A DNA stretch of 45,346 nt from Cytophagaceae bacterium (GTDB lineage: Bacteria > Bacteroidota > Bacteroidia > Cytophagales > Spirosomataceae). A model generated the notes under the pieces. It ran no database searches and was not told the DNA's origin. It saw nothing but the letters and a program-made list of their open reading frames with translations. The stretch is taken from contig JAIYBU010000215.1 of the NCBI GenBank assembly GCA_027488335.1, positions 1 through 45,346 on the forward strand, in the 5' to 3' direction. The translations under genes were made by a program, and so were the position numbers. This document shows positions 1 to 6,851 of the stretch, in pieces. Position 1 is the first letter of the stretch, and each line of letters starts with the position of its first letter.

Positions 1-1698
1 ATCGCCCGCCATTTGTAGTGGGCTATACATTGTTACGTACAAAGCCAGTTGTTTTGCCAAAGTAGTTTTCACACGAGTCGTGCGAGAAGCATCATATTGA
101 TTGAGTTGAAAATGAAAAAAACCTGGTGTATAATCCATCGGACCACCCATTAGCCTCGTAAAAGGCAGAATTGTTTCATGTTCGGGTGTAAGTCCGAGGT
201 TTGGGGCATTGTTAAATTCATTTCCACGAGCGGCTTCATTGGCCAACCAATTTGGGTAAGTTCGGTGCAAACCCGTTGGATGTACAGGTTCGTGAGCTTC
301 TACCATGATTTTATACTCTGCCGCTTTTTCAGCGACACGTTGATAATGGTTCACCATCCATTGGCTATCGTGATGCTCGCCACGAGGAATAATTCGTCCA
401 ACATAACCCGTTTTTACGGTGTTCATGTGGTGGTCTTGCATAAATTTATAAGCCTTATCGAAATGACGCTCGTAGTTAGTTGCCGACCCCGAAGTTTCGT
501 GGTGCATGATTATTCTTACGCCTTTGGCCTTGGCATAAGCCGTGAGTTCGTCAATATTATAATCGTTGTAAGGCGTTACGAAATCGAATACGTTTTCTTT
601 CCAGTTGCCAAACCAATCTTCCCAACCTTCGTTCCAACCTTCTACCAAAACACCATCAAAACCGTGTTTGGCCGCATAATCAATGTATTTTTTTACATTT
701 TCGGTATTTGCCCCGTGTTTACCCCCCTCTAAATACCAACTCGATTTTCCAACGTGCATTTCCCACCACATTCCGATAAACTTCTGAGGTTTTATCCACG
801 AAACATCGGTGATTTTTGAAGGCTCGTTTAGGTTCAGAATCAGTTTCGATGAAAGAATTTCGGTGGCTTTATCACTCACAATAATAGTCCGCCACGGTGT
901 TTGGAAAGGTGATTGTAAATATGCCTTATTTCCAACGGCATCGGGTACTAAATGTGAGGTAAAAGTAAACGTAGTTTTATCGAGCGTAATATTCATGGCT
1001 GGGTAGTTCAGCAACGCCGCCTCATGCATATTGATGTAAATACCATCGGCGGTTTTCATCATCAAAGGCGTTTGAACGGTATTAGCTCCAATAATAGTCT
1101 GTAAGGCAATATCAGTTTCTTTTTTTGCTGCTTTTAGGGCGTCAATCTCGCTCAACTTTGTAGTATTATATAGATATTCGTTAGTATCATAATCGCCAGG
1201 AATCCAAAACGCTTGATGATTTCCTGCCAAATTAAATTGGGTCAATTCATCTTTCACAATAAAATGTTTGATAGATGACTCTTTCGGAAAATCGTATCGA
1301 AAACCTACACCATCATCAAAAACTCGGAAGATAATATTTAATAGAATTTCGGGCTTCGATTTGTCTTTAACCTTAACTATCAATTGTTTATAGTTATTTC
1401 TAATACTACTCACTTCGCCCCAAACGGGTTTCCAAGTTTCATCAACACTGCTCGAATCTACACCAATAAGCTGAAATTTATTCAACATAATTTCTGGACG
1501 TTTTAAAGCAAAACCAAGCGTTGATGACTCAATAATCGTTTTACTTTTGTACGAAACTTGATAAGATAAATTACCGTTTTCGGCCGATACAATTTTGAGA
1601 GTAATTTGCTTATTTGGTGAAGAAATGGATGTGCTTTCCTGAGCAAAAAGTATCATGCAGAAGCACGAAAACACGAGCGAGAATGTAAATTTTTTCAT
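1..1698 (-). CDS. GH97 family alpha-glucosidase (SusB-like), 3' end cut by window edge
   Basis: Reading the minus strand from the ATG at 1698 gives 566 codons with no stop before the window edge, so about the last fifth of a usual ~700-residue protein is missing. It opens with a Sec signal peptide (MKKFTFSLVFSCFCMILFAQ). The N-terminal beta-sandwich and the TIM barrel of GH97 are recognisable, with PWRTIIVSDKA, MWWEMHVGKSSW, VEGWNEGWEDW and PFTRLMGGPMDYTPG. Three glutamates, E401 (HHE), E470 (AHE) and E494 (ARGNE), are spaced 69 and 24 residues apart, exactly as Glu439, Glu508 and Glu532 of Bacteroides SusB. That points to the inverting GH97a type rather than the retaining type with an Asp nucleophile. 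The expected role is periplasmic cleavage of alpha-glucosides after SusCD uptake. It stands alone here; partner genes may lie to the left. Family assignment is firm, exact substrate is not. Confidence 0.95.
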   Translation of the reverse strand, partial: MKKFTFSLVFSCFCMILFAQESTSISSPNKQITLKIVSAENGNLSYQVSYKSKTIIESSTLGFALKRPEIMLNKFQLIGVDSSSVDETWKPVWGEVSSIRNNYKQLIVKVKDKSKPEILLNIIFRVFDDGVGFRYDFPKESSIKHFIVKDELTQFNLAGNHQAFWIPGDYDTNEYLYNTTKLSEIDALKAAKKETDIALQTIIGANTVQTPLMMKTADGIYINMHEAALLNYPAMNITLDKTTFTFTSHLVPDAVGNKAYLQSPFQTPWRTIIVSDKATEILSSKLILNLNEPSKITDVSWIKPQKFIGMWWEMHVGKSSWYLEGGKHGANTENVKKYIDYAAKHGFDGVLVEGWNEGWEDWFGNWKENVFDFVTPYNDYNIDELTAYAKAKGVRIIMHHETSGSATNYERHFDKAYKFMQDHHMNTVKTGYVGRIIPRGEHHDSQWMVNHYQRVAEKAAEYKIMVEAHEPVHPTGLHRTYPNWLANEAARGNEFNNAPNLGLTPEHETILPFTRLMGGPMDYTPGFFHFQLNQYDASRTTRVKTTLAKQLALYVTMYSPLQMAGD

Positions 1699-1822
1699 AG
1701 GTTTTTGTAGTAAAGCAATCACTTCGGCGAACCAATTTCTAAATTGCCATACATCATAGGTTTAAAGTATAAACAAACTAAAACCAAAATATGGGATTTT
1801 GCAATTAAATGACTATAAAAAA

Positions 1823-1851
1823 GTAGAGACGTTGCAATGCAACGTCTCTAC
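1823..1851. repeat. Perfect 14-bp-arm palindrome, probable interspersed repeat
   Basis: The arms GTAGAGACGTTGCA and TGCAACGTCTCTAC are perfect inverted copies around one central A. It lies 34 bp past the stop of the ABC1 kinase gene and 125 bp before the GH97 start. The lack of a U-tract and its sequence resemble palindromes scattered many times in some bacterial genomes, so I read it as an interspersed repeat that could also act as an RNA hairpin at the 3' end of the operon. Confidence 0.75.
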
Positions 1852-1885
1852 GGGATTAACAACAAATACATTAAATTTCTTCAAA

Positions 1886-3220
1886 TCAAACCAATTCCCC
1901 TTTCAAATGCTTAGGCGTGAGCCAATCAGGTTTAGTGGTCTTTATCTCTGCTTTCAAATCATTTAAGATTGTATAAAGACCAAAATATGTGCGGTTTACG
2001 TACAAACCATGTTGCGAACCACGAGCTGCTTTTGAGTCTTTCAATTCGGGCAATTTCGCCACATAATCGAAGAACGCATAAATTTCATCAACGTAGCCTG
2101 CTTGTCCGAAATCAAACGTATTGGCATTGAACGGACGGCCCAATAATTCAATCATCTGTTTGAATAAATCTGAGAAAAACACCCTTTTCTGCGGAGAATC
2201 TTCTTCTACGATAAACTCCAATGTCCAGAAAATTCGTTGAATTTCGGCTTCATCTTCGAGCGTATCGGGGTTTATTAAGGCAAAATAATTTTGGTAGTAA
2301 TCATCAGGAATTACTTTCACACAGCCAAAATCTATCACACCTAAACGTCCGTCAGGTGTCATCAAGAAATTCCCTGGGTGTGGGTCGGCATGCACTTGGC
2401 GAAGCGTGTGCATCTGATAGTCATAAAAGTCCCAAAGAGCTTGGCCAATTCTATTACGTACTTCTTGCGAAGGATTGGTATCTAAAAATTCTTTTAGGTG
2501 CATTCCCTCAATCCAATCCATCGTCAGGATTCTTTTCGATGAATATTCTGAATAATATTTCGGAAAAAACAAATCTGGAATATGACTACACGCATTCGTG
2601 ATTTCGACCGAACGTTGTAATTCTAATTCATAGTTCGATTCTTCGAGTAATTTTTCTTCCACTTCCTTGAAATAGCGGTCGATTTCTGCATCATTCAAGT
2701 TTAATAATTGCACCGCCAACGGACGAGCCATTTTTAAATCTGAACTAATACTATCGGCAATACCTGGATATTGAATTTTCACGGCCAATTTTTTACCGTT
2801 TTTTTCAGCCTTATGCACTTGCCCGATTGAAGCCGCATTTTCAGCTTTCAAATCAAACTTATCGAAAATTTCAGAGGGCGATTTATCAAAATATTTCTTG
2901 AAAGTCTTGATAACCAACGGTGCCGACAAAGGCGGAGCCGAATATTGCGACATCGCAAATTTATCAGTATATGCTCTCGGAAGTAGGTTTTTATCCATGC
3001 TCATCATTTGAGCTACTTTCAAGGCACTACCTTTCAGATTGCTAAGTGTGTCATAGACATCGGCGGCATTATCTTGGTGAAGTTGCTCTTTGGTAAGCGA
3101 TGGGTCAAAGATTTTTTTGCTATAATGTTTGATATAATTACCGCCAACTTTCACGCCCGCTTTGGCAAATTGCGTAGCACGAGCAACTTTTGATGTGGGG
3201 ATACTTTCTTGTGAATTCAT
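1886..3220 (-). CDS. ABC1/AarF/UbiB family kinase-like protein
   Basis: This 444-residue protein belongs to the ABC1 (AarF/UbiB/ADCK) atypical kinase-like family, which acts on or near quinone and lipid metabolism. Visible signatures are the KxGQ-like region in an altered form (LKVAQMMSMD, near residue 65-75), the AAASIGQVHKA-type loop (NAASIGQVHKAEKNGKK), the AVKIQYPG beta3 lysine region, the catalytic loop HADPHPGNF and the metal-binding VIDFG. No C-terminal membrane helices are obvious, unlike proteobacterial UbiB. It is the last gene of a probable four-gene minus-strand set, following the TetR-like gene after a 76-bp gap filled with an inverted repeat. Bacteroidota mostly use menaquinone, so a role in ubiquinone synthesis is unlikely; substrate and activity remain unknown. 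Confidence 0.92.
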   Translation of the reverse strand: MNSQESIPTSKVARATQFAKAGVKVGGNYIKHYSKKIFDPSLTKEQLHQDNAADVYDTLSNLKGSALKVAQMMSMDKNLLPRAYTDKFAMSQYSAPPLSAPLVIKTFKKYFDKSPSEIFDKFDLKAENAASIGQVHKAEKNGKKLAVKIQYPGIADSISSDLKMARPLAVQLLNLNDAEIDRYFKEVEEKLLEESNYELELQRSVEITNACSHIPDLFFPKYYSEYSSKRILTMDWIEGMHLKEFLDTNPSQEVRNRIGQALWDFYDYQMHTLRQVHADPHPGNFLMTPDGRLGVIDFGCVKVIPDDYYQNYFALINPDTLEDEAEIQRIFWTLEFIVEEDSPQKRVFFSDLFKQMIELLGRPFNANTFDFGQAGYVDEIYAFFDYVAKLPELKDSKAARGSQHGLYVNRTYFGLYTILNDLKAEIKTTKPDWLTPKHLKGELV

Positions 3221-3224
3221 AATC

Positions 3225-3295
3225 TTGTAGAACAGGTTTGTAACCTGTTTTTTTGATGTATAGCTTTCGACAGGTTACAAAACCTGTCCTACAAC
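3225..3295. repeat. Interspersed inverted-repeat pair, copy 1
   Basis: Two small hairpins sit head to head: AACAGGTT-TGT-AACCTGTT (3231-3249) and GACAGGTT-ACAA-AACCTGTC (3269-3288). With their outer flanks (TTGTAG and CTACAA) each is also an inverted copy of the other, so the whole unit is a compound palindrome like a REP/BIME element. It fills the gap between the TetR-like and ABC1 genes. Confidence 0.8.
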
Positions 3296-3296
3296 T

Positions 3297-3938
3297 TTAC
3301 TTTCTATTCTGAAAAATAAACTTTCCTAAATCAAATAATGAATCGAGCGGCGAACGACCCAACAAATCGAAAGCCGTATTGACGGTTTTCTCAATCATGG
3401 TATCGGTTTTCTCGAAAGCCTTGCTGGTATCATTTATCCAAAAATCAAGCACAAAAAGCGTTTTTGTCCAAAATAGGTCGGGATAACGCTGCATTAATTG
3501 TGGAATTGGGCGTTGTTCAACTTCACGAGTTTCACGGGCTTCCATCAAAAGTTCGTTTACATAATCATAGAAAGAAGCCTTAAAATCGGCCAAGTGAGCG
3601 TTACGCTTAGCATAAATTGGTTTCTGAAAACCTTCGTACGATTTCAGAATGTAGCTACGATTTTTCTTTAAAGTCTCAATCCAAGTGTAAAGAAACGCCA
3701 ATAGTTTCTCACGAACAGAATAATTTTGATACACTTCTTCACGCTCGGCTGCAGCACGGGCTTCAATAAATAAAGCTTTCCAAATCTCACTTTCTATCTG
3801 CGGAAACGAAGAATACTCCTCATAAAAAGCCTCTTCTTTAATCTTCAATTTCTTGCAAAAAGCATAAACCGACTCTGGCTGTTTCCCATTTTCGAGTACG
3901 TATTCGGTGTATGCTTGTCTTATTTTTTCTTGTGTCAT
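3297..3938 (-). CDS. TetR-family-like transcriptional regulator
   Basis: The 213-residue protein has a short N-terminal helical region (residues 1-50, with ...YVLENGKQPESVYAFCKKLK then EEAFYEEYSSF) matching the layout of a TetR helix-turn-helix, although the usual IAxxAGVSxGTxYxxF wording is worn. The rest is an all-helical region rich in aromatic residues, as in the C-terminal ligand and dimer domain of TetR proteins. It lies between the MpaB-like oxygenase gene and the ABC1 kinase gene on the same strand, so it may regulate its own operon. Both flanks carry the same type of compound inverted repeat. An alternative is that it is a TetR-derived adaptor that no longer binds DNA. Family placement is moderately sure; target and ligand are unknown. 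Confidence 0.7.
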   Translation of the reverse strand: MTQEKIRQAYTEYVLENGKQPESVYAFCKKLKIKEEAFYEEYSSFPQIESEIWKALFIEARAAAEREEVYQNYSVREKLLAFLYTWIETLKKNRSYILKSYEGFQKPIYAKRNAHLADFKASFYDYVNELLMEARETREVEQRPIPQLMQRYPDLFWTKTLFVLDFWINDTSKAFEKTDTMIEKTVNTAFDLLGRSPLDSLFDLGKFIFQNRK

Positions 3939-3944
3939 AATATA

Positions 3945-4028
3945 TAGGACAGGTTTCCAGCCTGTCAGTTATAGCAATAAAGTTTTAGCTCAAATGTCAA
4001 CGAGACAAGTTAGAAACTTGTTCTACAA
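3945..4028. repeat. Interspersed inverted-repeat pair, copy 2 (diverged)
   Basis: Arms GACAGG(TTTCCAG)CCTGTC at 3948-3966 and GACAAGTT-AGA-AACTTGTT at 4004-4022, with outer ATAGGACAGG and TTCTACAA, repeat the design of the element at 3225-3295. It fills the gap between the oxygenase gene and the regulator gene. Confidence 0.7.
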
Positions 4029-4029
4029 T

Positions 4030-4998
4030 CTAAAAAACTTTTGACATCAAAACCGATGTTGTGTTATATACTTTCAACAAAGTGTTTGGGATATTTGTTT
4101 CGGCAATGCCAAGCATTTTGGCATATTTTTCACCGAGAAGCATTCGAGACTGCGATTGCAGTAAGTCGGCCGTGAGTTCACTGGGTGCAAACGAACGAAT
4201 AACTTTCATCAACGAAGCCGTAAGTTGCTGACCTTCAATGGATTCACGAAATTGTCGCTCGGCTATGAGTTTATCTATTTTTACAGCTTCTAAATAACTT
4301 TCGGGCATCATTTCTTGCTTTACACCCAACAAAAAACCAATCACATTCCAAGTATTGATGTAAGCATCTTCATACGATTTATCAACCGAATAGCCCAATT
4401 TTTCCATGCCACGCAATACCACAAGCGAAAAAGCCAAATTTGTTCCCAACATATCTTCTTGGTTAATTGGGTATCCCCAAGCCCAATTCCATTGTTTGCT
4501 ATGAAGTGTAAAATACCTAATTACTGCATGTAAAAGTCTGACTTTCAAACAAATAGCAAACATTCGTTCGCTCTGCCAATTGTCATAATTCATCACAGCT
4601 TTCAGAAAACTACCTGTTTCTGTCAAGCGTTTATAGGTATCATTTTTGATTCTTTCCGACATATACAAAACCTTCGCTCCATCCGCTCCCAAGTAGCAAT
4701 ATGGAAGTGAGTAAAGGCCCAGAATTAATCCAATATTTTGCTGATTTTCTCGGTAAAAATTAGTCGCACGAATGAGTTGTTTTTTGTCGTAAAAAGTTGG
4801 AAATGTGGCATTGATAGACAAAAATGTTTGAAGAATAGGAGATTGATTTTGAAAACTAAGGTTCTGATAATCAGATAGAAAAGGCATCAATTGACGTAAA
4901 TAAGCGACTCCGTTTTGCTTAACAATTTGGTCGATAATTTCATCTGCTTCTTTATCGCCCAAAGCTCGATAATTACTCAGCTCAGCTTTACTAATCAT
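4030..4998 (-). CDS. MpaB/DUF2236-family oxygenase-like protein
   Basis: This 322-residue protein matches the DUF2236 / ER-bound oxygenase MpaB / rubber oxygenase (latex clearing protein) catalytic fold. The features I recognise are the GLYSLPYCYLGADGAKVLYM segment (about residues 93-112), RLTETGSFLKAV, the helix KVRLLHAVIRYFT carrying the conserved Arg and probable heme-coordinating His, and PINQEDMLGTNLAFS. Known members bind a b-type heme and cleave C=C bonds in isoprenoid chains or rubber; most bacterial members are uncharacterised. It has no signal peptide, so it should be cytosolic or membrane-peripheral. It follows a membrane protein gene by 17 bp and precedes the regulator, so co-transcription is likely. 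Its pairing with an ABC1-type protein suggests a lipid or isoprenoid substrate, which is inference. Confidence 0.8.
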   Translation of the reverse strand: MISKAELSNYRALGDKEADEIIDQIVKQNGVAYLRQLMPFLSDYQNLSFQNQSPILQTFLSINATFPTFYDKKQLIRATNFYRENQQNIGLILGLYSLPYCYLGADGAKVLYMSERIKNDTYKRLTETGSFLKAVMNYDNWQSERMFAICLKVRLLHAVIRYFTLHSKQWNWAWGYPINQEDMLGTNLAFSLVVLRGMEKLGYSVDKSYEDAYINTWNVIGFLLGVKQEMMPESYLEAVKIDKLIAERQFRESIEGQQLTASLMKVIRSFAPSELTADLLQSQSRMLLGEKYAKMLGIAETNIPNTLLKVYNTTSVLMSKVF

Positions 4999-5015
4999 AA
5001 AATTTTTATCTATGA

Positions 5016-5693
5016 TTACTTAACTGTTTGATACTCTAAAGTGTTTGATTTGATGGGAAATAACTTTAGATTTAATAATCCTGCAAAAAACAAAAAATGC
5101 CCAAAAACAAATGAGAATCGGTCAATCAATTCAATGAACCATCTGGAATCATAAAATAAAATTTTACCAAAAATAAGTGAAAAAATCATCAAACAATAAC
5201 CTAAATACCGATGTCGGAAAATTGTACTATCACTTTTTCGTAATGAAATGAGTAGTAGAATAATAGCTGATTGAATCGCTAATAAGTATGCCGAAATATT
5301 ATTTTTCCCTCCTACCAATGCACAAATAACTAAGAAAACCGCAATGTAGCTAAAAGCCCACCGTAAAAGCTTTCGGGTGAATTGTAGTTGATTGATATCT
5401 TTATAGAGTAAATAGCTAAGAAAAAAATTCTTAACCATGATAAGAAGAATGATTGTATTTTCGAGAGAAGAACCATATTTACAGAATACAAATTCGATAA
5501 TTACGGCCATCAGTAAAGTAAAAGTCATTAAGATTTTGGATATTAGCGAATTTTTGTGTTGATTTATCCAAAGAAGCAAGATAAACATCTGAAAAGGTCG
5601 AAGCCACATGCTTACTTCCTGACCAGGTAATGTGCAGTTTATTAAGTCGATAATAGCAAGCACAATATACGTTAGCATCAATGCTTTTTTCAT
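5016..5693 (-). CDS. Polytopic membrane protein of unknown function
   Basis: A 225-residue protein made almost entirely of hydrophobic helices; I count about seven or eight segments, for example around residues 4-22, 27-43, 52-70, 77-95, 108-126, 131-148, 160-178 and 190-210. Charged residues are few and sit in short loops. I do not recognise a family. Size and topology are similar to YhhN/TMEM86 lysoplasmalogenases, but I see no convincing motif. The stop lies 17 bp before the oxygenase gene and this is the first gene of the minus-strand set, so it may be a membrane partner of the MpaB-like enzyme. The ATG at 5693 is preceded by an 18-bp dyad at 5701-5718. Confidence 0.7.
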   Translation of the reverse strand: MKKALMLTYIVLAIIDLINCTLPGQEVSMWLRPFQMFILLLWINQHKNSLISKILMTFTLLMAVIIEFVFCKYGSSLENTIILLIMVKNFFLSYLLYKDINQLQFTRKLLRWAFSYIAVFLVICALVGGKNNISAYLLAIQSAIILLLISLRKSDSTIFRHRYLGYCLMIFSLIFGKILFYDSRWFIELIDRFSFVFGHFLFFAGLLNLKLFPIKSNTLEYQTVK

Positions 5694-5700
5694 CAGTCAT

Positions 5701-5718
5701 AAATGATACATGTCATTT
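5701..5718. promoter_or_regulatory. Possible regulator-binding dyad before the four-gene operon
   Basis: AAATGATACATGTCATTT is an imperfect palindrome with matching outer AAATGA/TCATTT half-sites. It lies 8 bp upstream of the first gene of the minus-strand set that contains a TetR-like regulator. TetR proteins usually bind such dyads over their own promoters; the link is inference. Confidence 0.35.
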
Positions 5719-5896
5719 TGGGATATACCGAAGTAAAAATAACTAATTTGAGTCAAAAAAAACTCAATTATGGTCATATTTTATTTTCTCGATAGAAACT
5801 TAATTGGCAAGTTTATTGCAAGATTTTTGCTATAAACAATAATTTAATGGTTGATTAGGTTAATTATACATAGCCAAACAATTCAATCGCACTGTA

Positions 5897-6724
5897 ATGT
5901 TTTTGTTGAAACCGAGATATACACTCATACTAAGCCTAATAGGTACTATCATTGTTTTTTTTGCATGTAGTAATAATGAAATAAAACTTTTAAAAGAGCA
6001 AGAAGTGGTTGCTACTCAGAAACTATGCTACCTGAAAGAAGCAGACCATGGCCACGGTGTAGTTTATAATTTAAGCTATAACACTAAAAATCAACTAATT
6101 GCGTTCGATGGCTTTCCAGATTTTAATCAAATTTCATACGAAAATAATCTACCAAAAAAAGTAGCCAGTTCGTTTGATGAATCGTATTACATTACTTACG
6201 ACTATGATAGCAAAGAGATTCTTTCTTTGATTAATTTCTTGGGAAAAGACAGCCGAGGTAAACCTTTCGAGTTTAGTAGTAAAGTTTATACCAACACAAA
6301 ACAGCAAATCGAAAGAATTGATTTAACCATGCCAGTTTTTGATAATATTTTAGTGACAACCTTTGAATATGATGCCAATAACAACATTAAAAAAATGTAT
6401 CTGTTAGAAAATGGCAAAAACAGACTTCTTCTCGAAAACCTAAGTTTTGATGATAAAAAATCGCCTTATATCAACACCCCACTCAATAATTTAACCATTT
6501 ATTTTACAATTTTTTCCGCAACTATCGGTAGCGAAAATACCACTTATTTTCAGAATAAAAATAACGTTACTTCAACCAGAATTTATAACGATAACGGCGA
6601 CATAACTTATACTTACAAATACGAATACACGCCCGATGGCTATGCTTCTAAAGTGAAGGTAACAAAAAAGCAAAACGACAAAGAAGAAACGTACGATGAA
6701 AGCTACAATTATACTTGTAAATAA
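5897..6724 (+). CDS. Lipoprotein with DUF4595/RHS-like YD-type repeats
   Basis: A 275-residue protein with a lipoprotein signal peptide; the lipobox VFFAC places the acylated cysteine at residue 24. The mature part consists of short beta-strand units such as YNLSYNTKNQLIAFDG, YYITYDYDS, VTTFEYDANNNIKKMYL and YKYEYTPDGYASKVKVTK. These resemble the isolated YD/RHS-like repeats found in Bacteroidota DUF4595 lipoproteins of unknown function. It is a single gene between divergent neighbours, closed by a terminator at 6762-6793. It probably sits on the outer-membrane or inner-membrane periplasmic face. Function unknown. Confidence 0.75.
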   Translation: MFLLKPRYTLILSLIGTIIVFFACSNNEIKLLKEQEVVATQKLCYLKEADHGHGVVYNLSYNTKNQLIAFDGFPDFNQISYENNLPKKVASSFDESYYITYDYDSKEILSLINFLGKDSRGKPFEFSSKVYTNTKQQIERIDLTMPVFDNILVTTFEYDANNNIKKMYLLENGKNRLLLENLSFDDKKSPYINTPLNNLTIYFTIFSATIGSENTTYFQNKNNVTSTRIYNDNGDITYTYKYEYTPDGYASKVKVTKKQNDKEETYDESYNYTCK

Positions 6725-6761
6725 ATTTCGTTTCATAAAGAACTTATAATCAAATATTTGC

Positions 6762-6793
6762 AACTAAAAAAAGACAAATCTCTTTTTTTAGTT
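6762..6793 (+). terminator. Rho-independent-type hairpin after the lipoprotein gene
   Basis: AACTAAAAAAAGA and TCTTTTTTTAGTT form a perfect 13-bp stem around the loop CAAATC. It is AT-rich, with the U-run inside the stem, and separates the lipoprotein gene from the pyrG promoter. Confidence 0.65.
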
Positions 6794-6815
6794 CACAGAA
6801 TCCAGCAAAATTCCG

Positions 6816-6823
6816 TACCTTTG
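6816..6823 (+). promoter_or_regulatory. pyrG promoter -7 box
   Basis: TACCTTTG matches the Bacteroidota housekeeping -7 consensus TAnnTTTG. A TTG at -33 is not clear. The predicted transcript start leaves a leader of about 20-25 nt before the ATG at 6852. Confidence 0.6.
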
Positions 6824-6851
6824 TATCCCGTAATCAAAGACAAAAAATCTC

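Noticed and set aside
178-1006. Plus-strand open frames of 184 and 65 codons
   Set aside because: They lie opposite the GH97 coding frame, which has clear family motifs on the minus strand.
5479-5700. 73-codon minus-strand frame
   Set aside because: It overlaps the membrane protein gene in another frame and has no domain or signal.
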